Part shown: positions 8,482-15,550 of the stretch, piece after piece | Numbering within the stretch: the stretch's first letter is position 1 | Layout of the letters: every line of letters starts with the position of its first letter | Origin: Solobacterium sp. | GTDB taxonomy: Bacteria > Bacillota_I > Bacilli_A > Erysipelotrichales > Erysipelotrichaceae | Direction of reading: 5' to 3' | Assembly: GCA_017510405.1 (NCBI GenBank) | Contig: JAFWNG010000046.1 | Coordinates: 1 to 33,332 of the forward strand | DNA length: 33,332 nt | The notes under the pieces: generated by a model | The model's database searches: none | What the model saw: the letters and a program-made list of their open reading frames with translations, nothing else | What the model was told of the DNA's origin: nothing | Program-made: the position numbers and the translations under genes

Positions 8482-9294
8482 ATGAATTATTGCAGTCAGT
8501 GCGGTGCTCCGATGAAACCGACCGCGAAGTTCTGCAGTCAGTGCGGTGCCCCGGCGCAGACTTCCTCACAGCCGTCCGGAGCCGCCGGATCCAAAACAGA
8601 ACCGAACCGGGAAAGACCTGTACCGGTCCGGAATGAACGCAGAACAGGTGTCACGATCCTGCTTGCGGCAATATTACTGACGGCAGCGGCAGGCGGAGCA
8701 TTTCTGTGGAATAAACTGATGCAGAAAAATGCCCGAAAAGAACTGTATGACAGCATAGAACTGCAGTATACCGAATATGCCCAGGACGATCCCATTGTCA
8801 TTACATGGTATGAAAGCGGCAAAGTAAATCCATTGAGTTATATTGTTTCGAGTGAATATACCGTTACTGCTTCTCCGGATGCCATTGAAGCGTCCGTACT
8901 CGGAGATACAACAGTAACCTATACGGTCAAAGCAGAAACAGAAGAGACCGGTATCGTGGAGAAAACCTTCGTCAGAACGTTCTCTGTACGGGATACACAT
9001 GCGCCGTTGATAACCCTTGTAAAGGAAAGTGTAATGGTCAGTGAAGAGGACGGCTATTCTATCACTGACAACATTGACCGGATCTGGGACGATCATGACG
9101 GCGAGCTGGAATACCGGAAAGAAAAAACAGACGCGAAAGGTACCGCTTACTACACACTGAGCACAAACGGCGATCCTTCCCTGCCGGGAACTCACACAAT
9201 AACTGTGTATGCAGTTGATGCGTCCGGAAATGAAACAACAGAAATATTTGTTTTGAGGGTACGTGAAGAAGAAAAAACGGCAGATACCCCCTGA
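8482..9294 (+). CDS. Zinc-ribbon, single-pass protein with extracellular Ig-like domains
   Basis: 270 residues. The zinc ribbon uses C4, C7, C18 and C21 (NYCSQCGAP ... FCSQCGAP). A Ser/Pro/Arg-rich linker and one membrane helix (about 55-72, GVTILLAAILLTAAAG) follow. The outer part (about 85-265) consists of beta-strand-rich repeats similar to DUF5011/Ig-like domains (VTYTVKAE ... VRDTHAPLITL ... HTITVYAVDASGNETT). It therefore has a cytoplasmic zinc ribbon and an extracytoplasmic beta domain. It is coupled to the upstream gene (3-base gap, weak ribosome site). After its TGA the same frame stays open for 41 more codons to another TGA at 9418, just before a terminator, so the present stop may be a recent truncation. 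Confidence 0.82.
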   Translation: MNYCSQCGAPMKPTAKFCSQCGAPAQTSSQPSGAAGSKTEPNRERPVPVRNERRTGVTILLAAILLTAAAGGAFLWNKLMQKNARKELYDSIELQYTEYAQDDPIVITWYESGKVNPLSYIVSSEYTVTASPDAIEASVLGDTTVTYTVKAETEETGIVEKTFVRTFSVRDTHAPLITLVKESVMVSEEDGYSITDNIDRIWDDHDGELEYRKEKTDAKGTAYYTLSTNGDPSLPGTHTITVYAVDASGNETTEIFVLRVREEEKTADTP

Positions 9295-9420
9295 ACGGAT
9301 ACACATGTTGTCACACCAACGGAAGTCTGCTCAGTCAATTTCAATGATATGGACCGTGTGCACCATCAAAGAGATTCCGAACATGAATGGATCTTCTGCG
9401 ACAATAACCCTTATAAGTGA
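9295..9420 (+). pseudogene. Possible cut-off C-terminal tail of the zinc-ribbon protein
   Basis: The 41 codons after the TGA at 9292-9294 continue in the same frame and read as plausible hydrophilic protein (VVTPTEVCSVNFNDMD ... EHEWIFCDNNPYK). They end in TGA at 9418-9420, seven bases before a hairpin terminator. The simplest reading is that the gene once ended here. Stop readthrough is possible but not supported by anything else seen. Confidence 0.35.
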
Positions 9421-9426
9421 TTTTGG

Positions 9427-9458
9427 AGAGGAATACGTACTGTACTTCTCTTTTTTTT
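9427..9458 (+). terminator. Terminator of the zinc-ribbon operon
   Basis: AGAGGAATAC and GTACTTCTCT pair over ten positions (one G-T wobble, one mismatch) around a 5-nt loop, followed by eight T. Confidence 0.7.
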
Positions 9459-9641
9459 ATCTATATATTCTTCTTCTGCTTTCCGTTTCTGTTCGGATGT
9501 ATATTTTGTTTTTCTTCCAAATGATAAAGTCCCGCTTCCGTGGGCAACGTTTTGGATATTTGCGTTGTCTGCTTTAGTAGGACTGTATCAGGTGCTATCC
9601 TCTTTTTCATGTGAAGTAAAATCACTCTGCTGTGCCGACAA
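9459..9641. other. Gene-poor, AT-rich stretch left of the CRISPR array
   Basis: I see no convincing gene here. One plus frame, the same as that of the zinc-ribbon protein, stays open from 9421 to a TGA at 9670 and includes a hydrophobic stretch (PLPWATFWIFALSALVGLY). It has no start with a ribosome site and crosses the terminator, so it is at most the trace of a decayed membrane gene. Confidence 0.3.
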
Positions 9642-9669
9642 GAGAATACTGAGTTCATACAGTATTCTC
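9642..9669 (-). terminator. Hairpin at the trailing end of the CRISPR array
   Basis: GAGAATACTG and CAGTATTCTC form a perfect 10-bp stem with an 8-nt loop, 10 bases beyond the degenerate last repeat. In the direction of array transcription (leftward) it could end or stabilise the pre-crRNA. The U-tract is poor (UUGU), so it is not a classic terminator. Confidence 0.45.
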
Positions 9670-9679
9670 ACTTGATAGG

Positions 9680-10053
9680 CGCTGTATTCCTTATAGGAAA
9701 GCGTAGACGTCTCAGTCTGGATCCAGGACCGCAGACAACGACAACGGGTTTCAATTCCTTATAGGAAAGCGTGGACTATCGTCGTAGCTCGTCATAGCAA
9801 GAATACAGGTGGTCATGTTTCAATTCCTTATAGGAAAGCGTGGACGTGCCGATAAAGCCCACCTGCACTTCCTTAAAGATCATAGGTTTCAATTCCTTAT
9901 AGGAAAGCGTGGACTCGGCGTGAACGATATACACCTTCTGACGGACGATCACGTTTCAATTCCTTATAGGAAAGCGTGGACCTTCTTAAGAGATCACGCA
10001 TACTGGGAAAGAGCATATGCGCTCGTTTCAATTCCTTATAGGAAAGCGTGGAC
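9680..10053 (-). CRISPR. CRISPR array: 6 repeats, 5 spacers, no cas genes in the window
   Basis: Five identical 29-nt repeats lie at 9748-9776, 9817-9845, 9886-9914, 9953-9981 and 10025-10053. A degenerate copy (six mismatches, five in its first six bases as written on the plus strand) is at 9680-9708. Spacers are 39, 40, 40, 38 and 43 nt and all differ. On the minus strand the repeat begins GTCCACGC and ends ATTGAAAC, the end that becomes the 8-nt 5' handle in many type I and III systems, and it holds a short hairpin TTCCT-ATA-AGGAA. Both this end and the decayed leftmost copy say that transcription runs leftward with the leader on the right. No cas gene is present anywhere in this window, so the array relies on distant cas genes or is orphan. 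The subtype cannot be fixed from the repeat alone. Confidence 0.97.
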
Positions 10054-10410
10054 TAAGGTAAAAAGCTTACCTTTGAGACCAGTATATCATAATGAGTTAA
10101 GGAAAAGAATCGAATACCTAATGAAAAATCTCCCGATCTCCGCATCATGAAACTATTTACAAATGCGTCAAAATGCCTATAAATAAGCACTTTTTAGATA
10201 ATGACAAAGATAACTGAAGTGGCGTTGGAAACATCGGGAGAAAAAACGGCTCAAAACCAGCAGGAAAACGGGCAAAAAATCTCCCGATCCCAACATAATT
10301 GCAAATAATGAGAAATTCATCAGAATGTAAGCATCTTACATTTTATATGAATGAATAGAGATTGCTGAGAGAAAACGTGTTTGTCCGGGAAAGCATAAGG
10401 AATCAGTAAT
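10054..10410 (-). promoter_or_regulatory. CRISPR leader region
   Basis: About 360 bp, AT-rich and without genes. Reading leftward it ends in TGATATACT (10089-10081), an extended -10 that would start RNA about 20 nt before the first repeat. A hairpin AAGGTAA-AAAGC-TTACCTT (10055-10073) touches the first repeat. A 15-bp direct repeat, AAAAATCTCCCGATC, occurs at 10124-10138 and 10275-10289, with a partial inverted copy ATCGGGAGA at 10233-10241. These repeats may be leader motifs used in spacer integration or binding sites; that part is inference. Confidence 0.6.
10124..10289. repeat. 15-bp direct repeat pair in the CRISPR leader
   Basis: AAAAATCTCCCGATC at 10124-10138 and again at 10275-10289, 151 bp apart, with a 9-bp inverted core copy (ATCGGGAGA) at 10233-10241. 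Confidence 0.8.
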
Positions 10411-10414
10411 AGAA

Positions 10415-10462
10415 AGAAAAAACTTCTGTATATTCATCATTGTCGGAGATGAAATACAGAAG
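10415..10462 (-). terminator. Terminator of the LysR-oxidoreductase operon
   Basis: On the minus strand CTTCTGTA...TACAGAAG, extended by TTCATC/GATGAA inside, is followed by six T. It starts 12 bases after the stop codon at 10474. Confidence 0.85.
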
Positions 10463-10473
10463 ATTCCTGCTGG

Positions 10474-11550
10474 TCAGCGTACCGGAACAAATGTTCCTTC
10501 GGCAGCGCTTTTTTCTAATGCTTCAATAATCCGGAGTACATGCAGTGCAAGTTCTGCATTTGCCCGATGTTTTGAACTGTTTCGGATCGCTTCTGCCATG
10601 TCACAGGCACCAAGTCCTCTGCAGTTCGAGCTGTAATCATTTACCGGGTCCAGGATAACAGGGGTCTGGGGTTCTGTGAAACTGGCCGGTATGGCAGGCA
10701 CAAAGCGTACCGGATCGCCGAAATTATTGGGATTTCCTAATAGCAACATTCCCCTGGTGCCGTAAATGACAAAGTCAGCACGGTCAATGAGGCAGGTCTC
10801 GCTGTCATCGTGGAACGTCCCCGTGATGCCGTTTTCGAGCTTCAGGACGGCTGTCAGAATCGCCTCGTTCGGTGTTGTGATAGTTTTGCCGCAATCGGGG
10901 GATCCCGGGAAATTACAGGTACGTTCCGGATACGGTGTCTGGAGAAAGGCTGCGACGGTATCGGTACGGCCGAGCAGTGTGGTCAGTGCTGTCAGGTAGT
11001 AGACGACATAATCCCGCAGGATGCCTGCGCCAGGCTGGCGCAGAAACGGAAACATTCCTGTGAGAATATCGTTGTTTCTGGTGATCGATGCTGTAAAAGA
11101 GTGGATCTCACCAAGCATTCCGTCATCGATGGCTTTCTTCGCTGTTGCAAAAGAACTGCCGAGAAACGTATCCGGAGCACTGCCGAGATACAGTCCTTTT
11201 TCCTTTGCCAGCAGGATCAGTTCTTCGGCTTCACTGCTGTTTACCGTGATCGTTTTTTCGGTATACACATGCTTGCCTGCTTCCAGAGCAGAACGGATAA
11301 GGGATCCGTGGACAGCTACCGGTGTCAGAATAATGACCATTTCCACTTCAGGATCATTCAGAATGACATCATTGGTACAGCCGATGACTCCGTACTGAGC
11401 TGCTTTCTTTTCTGCTCGTTCGATATGGGAAGCACTGATATATTTCACTTTGATTCGATCGGAAAAACGTCCGGTCAGGTTGCTCAGATAAGCGTCGCTG
11501 ATCGCTCCGGCTCCGATCACACCGGTAATAACTGGTCGAAAATCACACAT
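10474..11550 (-). CDS. Gfo/Idh/MocA family oxidoreductase
   Basis: 358 residues. The Rossmann fold has GVIGAGAISDAYLSNL at the N-terminus. The dinucleotide motif usually written EKP reads EKT at residues 98-100 (YTEKTITVNSSEAEEL), keeping the Lys but losing the Pro. The C-terminal domain ends in RIIEALEKSAAEG, typical of this NAD(P)-dependent sugar/cyclitol dehydrogenase family. GGAG lies 10 nt before the ATG. The LysR gene ends 28 bases upstream on the same strand, so the two are probably cotranscribed, with an extra -10 (TAGAAT near 11573) possible. It is only distantly similar to the other family member at 376-1344. Substrate unknown. Confidence 0.9.
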   Translation of the reverse strand: MCDFRPVITGVIGAGAISDAYLSNLTGRFSDRIKVKYISASHIERAEKKAAQYGVIGCTNDVILNDPEVEMVIILTPVAVHGSLIRSALEAGKHVYTEKTITVNSSEAEELILLAKEKGLYLGSAPDTFLGSSFATAKKAIDDGMLGEIHSFTASITRNNDILTGMFPFLRQPGAGILRDYVVYYLTALTTLLGRTDTVAAFLQTPYPERTCNFPGSPDCGKTITTPNEAILTAVLKLENGITGTFHDDSETCLIDRADFVIYGTRGMLLLGNPNNFGDPVRFVPAIPASFTEPQTPVILDPVNDYSSNCRGLGACDMAEAIRNSSKHRANAELALHVLRIIEALEKSAAEGTFVPVR

Positions 11551-11578
11551 GATATTGTTCTCCTTTTCCAGTATTCTA

Positions 11579-12484
11579 TCATGAAACGGAATCTTCGGAA
11601 GTGACCTGAAGACTGAATGCAGTACGGATCTGGCACAGGAAGCGTTCCGCTGCGGGAGTAAATGAGTGACTGCGGTTCCAGATCAGACATACCGGTGTCT
11701 CAAGGACCGGTGAGAGGGGACGGAATACCAGTCCGCTTTCTTTGGAAGTGTCTATAATTCCGTCAAATGTAAGCAGTACGCCAAGGCCTTCCCGGACGAA
11801 CAGGGAAGCGTTGTAAGAAAGACGGAAGCTTCCCTCCAGGTGCAGCTTCGGCATCATTGCGCCTGCCCAGTGAGGAATATCATTGCGCCATGCCTGCTCT
11901 GACGCAAACAGCGGGTGACCGGCAAGATCCTGTACAGTGACGGAAGTTTTTGAGGCAAGCGGACTGTCAGCGCGGATGACAGCGCCCCATGTATCTTTTT
12001 CCGGGAAGACAAGATATTCGTATTTCCGGGAATCCGGGATGTCGCACAGGACAGCAAAGTCCAGCAGTCCCTTATCCAGTTTTTCAGTCACCTGTTCGGT
12101 ATCGCCGCTGGTCACATGCCAGCGGAGGTTCGGGCAGGTGTTTTTCAGTATGCGGATCTGTTCGGCAAGTTTCTGGATGCGGCGTGTTTCCGCAAGGCCG
12201 AAATACAGGTCGCCGCCGTCCGTGCTGTCCAGTGTCAGGAATTCCTGTTCGATCTTATCTGCCATACCGACGAGGTCTTCCGCCCGTTTCCGCAGAAGTG
12301 CGCCTTCTTCGGTGAGAGAGATACTGAAGGAATGGCGGACGAACAGCTTTTTGCCGAGCTCATCCTCCAGAGTGTGCAGAGTGCGGGAAAGGGTGGGCTG
12401 CGTAACATGCAGGTATTCTGCTGCCCGGGTCATGTTTTCTTCCCGTGCGGCGGCGAGGAAATAACGCAGAGAACGGATATCCAT
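11579..12484 (-). CDS. LysR family transcriptional regulator
   Basis: 301 residues. The winged HTH at residues 1-60 (MDIRSLRYFLAAAREENMTR, then AAEYLHVTQPTLSRTLHTLE) is a textbook LysR DNA-binding domain, and a type 2 periplasmic-binding-fold effector domain fills about 90-295. The start at 12484 has AGGAGG 6 nt upstream; an in-frame upstream extension has no ribosome site. It is divergent from the alpha/beta hydrolase (117-bp gap with an inverted repeat) and is followed at 28 bases by an oxidoreductase gene. The usual LysR arrangement predicts that it controls the divergent hydrolase and probably its own operon. Effector unknown. Confidence 0.94.
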   Translation of the reverse strand: MDIRSLRYFLAAAREENMTRAAEYLHVTQPTLSRTLHTLEDELGKKLFVRHSFSISLTEEGALLRKRAEDLVGMADKIEQEFLTLDSTDGGDLYFGLAETRRIQKLAEQIRILKNTCPNLRWHVTSGDTEQVTEKLDKGLLDFAVLCDIPDSRKYEYLVFPEKDTWGAVIRADSPLASKTSVTVQDLAGHPLFASEQAWRNDIPHWAGAMMPKLHLEGSFRLSYNASLFVREGLGVLLTFDGIIDTSKESGLVFRPLSPVLETPVCLIWNRSHSFTPAAERFLCQIRTAFSLQVTSEDSVS

Positions 12485-12520
12485 GATGGCCTCCTGTGAT
12501 ATACATAGAAAGAATAACAC

Positions 12521-12549
12521 GATATGCGATATAAGTATTCGCAAATATC
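12521..12549. promoter_or_regulatory. Candidate LysR binding site in the divergent region
   Basis: GATATGCGA and TTCGCAAATATC form an imperfect inverted repeat across TATAAGTA. It overlaps the likely -35 (TTCGCA, 12538-12543) of the hydrolase promoter, whose -10 would be CATACT at 12562-12567 (18-nt spacer). Symmetry and place suit a LysR site; this is inferred. Confidence 0.4.
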
Positions 12550-12601
12550 AGTGACACATGGCATACTGTGCTCGTAAAAGAAAAAGAGAGGAAAGAAACG
12601 C

Positions 12602-13597
12602 ATGAAAAAGGAAGAACTGACACTCGTACAGGAATGGGATAAAACATTTGCGAAAAGTGAAAAAGTCGATCACCGCAAGGTGACATTCGTGAATCGCTAC
12701 GGCATCACGCTGGCAGGCGATCTCTATACACCGAAGAACGCGGAGGGCAGACTTCCGGCAGTTGCGGTATGCGGCCCGTTCGGAGCGGTCAAGGAACAGT
12801 GCTCGGGACTGTACGCACAGATCCTGGCAGAGCGCGGATTCATCACCTTGGCGTTTGATCCGTCCTTTACCGGGGAAAGCGGCGGAAATGTCCGTTATAT
12901 GGCTTCTCCGGATATCAATACTGAAGATTTCATGGCGGCAGTCGACTGCCTGTCCCTTATGGATAATGTGAATGAAGACCGCATCGGTATCCTCGGTATC
13001 TGCGGCTGGGGCGGAATGGCCCTCAATACAGCAGCGCTGGATACACGCATCCGGGCAACAGTGGTATCGACCATGTATGATATGACCCGTGTGAATGCGA
13101 AGGGATATTTCGATTCTGAAGACAGCGAAGAAGCACGCTATGAAAAGAAAAAGGCTATGAACGCACAGCGTCTGGCAGATCTGCGCAATGGTACATACCA
13201 GCTCGGCGGCGGTGTTGTGGATCCGCTTCCGGAAGACGCGCCGTACTTCGTCAAAGATTACTACGCGTATTACAAGACACCGCGCGGCTATCACGTACGG
13301 TCGCTGAATTCCAACGGCGGCTGGAATGTCATCGGCTGCGAATCGTTCATCAACCAGCCGATCCTGCAGTACTCCAATGAGATCCGCAGCGCAGTCATGA
13401 TCATGCATGGTGACAAAGCGCATTCCTTCTACTTCGGAAAAGATGCCTACGAAAACATGATCAAAAACAGCAAGTATACGGACAACAAAGAGTTCGTCGT
13501 GATTCCGGGCGCTTCTCATACAGACCTGTACGATCAGACCGATATCATTCCGTTTGACCGGATCGAAGCATTCTTCACCAAATATCTGAACGCGTAA
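12602..13597 (+). CDS. Alpha/beta hydrolase (dienelactone-hydrolase-like)
   Basis: 331 residues of the alpha/beta hydrolase fold. The nucleophile elbow reads GICGWGG, placing Cys134 where most members have Ser; dienelactone hydrolases and YcjY-like proteins share this feature. The acidic residue is probably the Asp in MIMHGDKAHS and the histidine the one in IPGASHTDLYD, completing a Cys-Asp-His set. No signal peptide is seen, so it is cytoplasmic. The ribosome site GAGAGGAAAG precedes the ATG. Divergent from the LysR gene, which is likely its regulator. The substrate is unknown, probably a small ester or lactone. Confidence 0.88.
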   Translation: MKKEELTLVQEWDKTFAKSEKVDHRKVTFVNRYGITLAGDLYTPKNAEGRLPAVAVCGPFGAVKEQCSGLYAQILAERGFITLAFDPSFTGESGGNVRYMASPDINTEDFMAAVDCLSLMDNVNEDRIGILGICGWGGMALNTAALDTRIRATVVSTMYDMTRVNAKGYFDSEDSEEARYEKKKAMNAQRLADLRNGTYQLGGGVVDPLPEDAPYFVKDYYAYYKTPRGYHVRSLNSNGGWNVIGCESFINQPILQYSNEIRSAVMIMHGDKAHSFYFGKDAYENMIKNSKYTDNKEFVVIPGASHTDLYDQTDIIPFDRIEAFFTKYLNA

Positions 13598-13607
13598 GAA
13601 AAACAGA

Positions 13608-13644
13608 CAGCCCTTCCCCGCTGATTACGGGGAAGGGCTGTTTT
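13608..13644. terminator. Shared terminator between hydrolase and GNAT gene
   Basis: A 13-bp stem CAGCCCTTCCCCG/CGGGGAAGGGCTG with a 7-nt loop. It has T-runs in both directions (TTTT on plus, interrupted T-run on minus), so it can serve both convergent genes. Confidence 0.9.
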
Positions 13645-14180
13645 CAGTGCTCTTCTTTTAGTTCTTTCCGCATCTGCTCGGTAAGATGGATACTGCGATT
13701 GTTCCATAACGGCACAGGGTCATCGTACAGGGCTTTGGAAAAGATCAGAATAGGGTACGTATAGCAGGCGGGATCGTCCGGATTGTCATATGTTTCGGAT
13801 GTATAGCCGCAGGACGTATAGAAAGCTATGGCTGTATCGTTGTCATAGCGGTCGGTATAGATGCGGGCATAGCGGAAACCGGCGGAACGCGCCTGTTCTT
13901 CAAAAAGAGCGATGATCGCGGAACCGTAGTGCCGGCGGCGGAATTCCCCGCGTACGCCGAACCAGCCAAGCCAGGCATTGTCCGGGTCGTCCGGATCGCT
14001 GTACAGACCGGTGATCCCGATACAGGCATCTCCGTCATATACGAGATAGTACCTGTTCTTCGTCTTCCCGGTCACGGCGTCCCGGTAGTTTTCTTCGGCG
14101 CTGTAAGAAGGAAAGATGACATGCTGGAGAAAGACGGCGTCATCGAGATTGTCTTTTGTGACCGGTACGAGAGTTAACAT
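13644..14180 (-). CDS. GNAT family N-acetyltransferase
   Basis: 178 residues. The acetyl-CoA-binding stretch reads GWFGVRGEFRRRHYGSAIIALFEEQAR, a good match to the R/Q-x-x-G-x-G/A motif A. It is followed by the YTDRYDNDTAIAFYTSCGY strand-helix typical of the fold. AAGGAG lies upstream of the ATG. It is cytoplasmic, and the acceptor (amine, protein or antibiotic) cannot be predicted. It is monocistronic, with its stop inside the shared terminator. Confidence 0.88.
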   Translation of the reverse strand: MLTLVPVTKDNLDDAVFLQHVIFPSYSAEENYRDAVTGKTKNRYYLVYDGDACIGITGLYSDPDDPDNAWLGWFGVRGEFRRRHYGSAIIALFEEQARSAGFRYARIYTDRYDNDTAIAFYTSCGYTSETYDNPDDPACYTYPILIFSKALYDDPVPLWNNRSIHLTEQMRKELKEEH

Positions 14181-14225
14181 ACGGGGTACTCCTTATAAAG
14201 CAAATATACCATGGACGTGCAGTTT

Positions 14226-14253
14226 TTGGCATGCCGGCGAAGCATGCTATACT
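14226..14253 (+). promoter_or_regulatory. Promoter of the membrane protein/HD hydrolase pair
   Basis: TTGGCA, 16-nt spacer, TATACT, with TG one base before the -10 (extended -10). GAAGGAGG follows 11 bases before the ATG at 14278. Confidence 0.65.
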
Positions 14254-14277
14254 AAGCACATAGAAGGAGGGACAGAT

Positions 14278-15096
14278 ATGTTTCGTGATTTCCTTGCAAA
14301 AAGAAAAAAACAGGATTACTTCTGGATCGCCGGACTGCTCGTGCTCCTGCTGTTATCCATGACCGTTCTGCGCTCATACTACACGTCGGAAGGCTATACG
14401 GCTCCTAAGATCGAATATCTGGACCAGAAGAAAGGGACAGTTATGGAACTCGCCGCAGTATCCACGACCGCTTCGGCTGCGATCTCTGCGATCCCCGGTG
14501 ACGCCGGTACGCCGATCTCGGAAAAGCTCGCGGATCTCAGTACGTACTCACTGATCGTGATCTGTGCGCTGTTTCTGGAAAAATATCTGCTGGCGCTGAC
14601 CGGAGATGCAGTGTTCCTGATCGTTATTCCGCTGGCCTGCCTGCTCGGAATTGCCTACTATGCCGGTTTCCGGCGGGACGGGCTCAGGCGGTTTGCGGTA
14701 AAACTGGCCTCGATCGGGCTGGTACTGCAGTTCATCGTTCCTACCAGCGTATATGTGTCGGAAAAGATCGAAGAGACCTATCAGTCTTCGATCACAGAGA
14801 CGATCGAGAACGCCAAGGAGAGTTCCACAGAGATCCAGGAGAACACGCAGAACCAGACTCTGTGGGATAAGTTCATTGCCGGTGTTGCCGGAGGGATCAC
14901 CGGGCTGACCGAGCGTCTTCAGATGATCCTGAACAATCTGATCGAGGGAATCGCCGTCATGATCGTAACGTCATGTCTGATCCCGATCGTGGTGATGCTG
15001 TTCTTCTCGTGGATCATCAAGGCGATCGTCGCCGAGACCGGCATGAGCGACCGTATGCGGCTGCCGAGACATATGCATATGGGAAGACCGGAGTAG
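14278..15096 (+). CDS. Multi-pass membrane protein of unknown function
   Basis: 272 residues. Hydrophobic helices lie at about 15-32, 98-118, 120-136, 145-163 and 228-258. Between the last two is an amphipathic, Glu/Gln/Thr-rich helical stretch (about 165-200, SVYVSEKIEETYQSS) likely to be a coiled coil. No catalytic motif is visible and I do not recognise the family. AGGAGG before the ATG at 14278 decides the start; an upstream in-frame start inside the GNAT region has no such site. The gene for a ppGpp-hydrolase-like HD protein begins 4 bases after its stop, so the two are cotranscribed. Confidence 0.85.
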   Translation: MFRDFLAKRKKQDYFWIAGLLVLLLLSMTVLRSYYTSEGYTAPKIEYLDQKKGTVMELAAVSTTASAAISAIPGDAGTPISEKLADLSTYSLIVICALFLEKYLLALTGDAVFLIVIPLACLLGIAYYAGFRRDGLRRFAVKLASIGLVLQFIVPTSVYVSEKIEETYQSSITETIENAKESSTEIQENTQNQTLWDKFIAGVAGGITGLTERLQMILNNLIEGIAVMIVTSCLIPIVVMLFFSWIIKAIVAETGMSDRMRLPRHMHMGRPE

Positions 15097-15100
15097 TGCA

Positions 15101-15547
15101 ATGATCTATACCGAACTGACAAAGAAAGCGATGAAGCTCATGTTCAAAGCGCATGAGAAACAGAAAGACCGTTCCGGCATACCTTATGTCTTTCATCCGT
15201 GGCACGTTGCGGAATCGATGGAGGACGAGATCACATGCTGTGCTGCGCTTCTCCACGATACGGTGGAAGATACGGAACTCACGTTTGATGATCTGCGGCA
15301 GGAAGGATTCCCGGAAGAGGTCATACGGATCCTGCAGCTTCTGACGCACGACCCGGCAGAAGACTATTATGACTACGTAAAAAGGATCGCTGAGGATCCT
15401 CTGGCAAGAAAAGTTAAACTGTCAGACCTGTACCACAACAGTGATCTCAGCCGGCTGAATAAAGTCAGTGAGAAGGATATAGAACGGCGGGAAAAATACC
15501 TGCGGTGCATCCGGTATCTCGAAGAGATCGAGGCATCCGGCAGCTGA
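15101..15547 (+). CDS. Small HD-domain (p)ppGpp hydrolase-like protein (MESH1/SAH type)
   Basis: 148 residues, hydrolase domain only. It has H18 and R24 in AHEKQKDRSGIPYVFHP, H52-D53 in ALLHDTVEDT (with E56, D57) and D109 in KLSDLYHN. These are the Mn-binding and catalytic positions of the RelA/SpoT hydrolase domain, all kept. There is no synthetase, TGS or ACT domain, so it is a small alarmone hydrolase or a related nucleotide pyrophosphohydrolase in the cytoplasm. GGAG lies 8 nt before the ATG, and the stop of the upstream membrane gene is 4 bases away. It converges with ydcF with only 3 bases between stops and no terminator. (p)ppGpp as substrate is inferred from motif identity. Confidence 0.88.
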   Translation: MIYTELTKKAMKLMFKAHEKQKDRSGIPYVFHPWHVAESMEDEITCCAALLHDTVEDTELTFDDLRQEGFPEEVIRILQLLTHDPAEDYYDYVKRIAEDPLARKVKLSDLYHNSDLSRLNKVSEKDIERREKYLRCIRYLEEIEASGS

Positions 15548-15550
15548 TAT

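Noticed and set aside
9263-9577. 104-codon plus-strand open frame
   Set aside because: Overlaps the end of the zinc-ribbon gene in another frame, crosses its terminator and lacks a ribosome site.
9427-9670. Decayed membrane-protein gene in frame with the zinc-ribbon protein
   Set aside because: One hydrophobic stretch only, no start site and a terminator inside it; too weak to call a pseudogene.
9809-10150. 113-codon plus-strand open frame with a repeated QFLIGKRG-type peptide
   Set aside because: It is a translation of the CRISPR repeats and spacers, with no ribosome site; the repeat peptide comes from the direct repeats.
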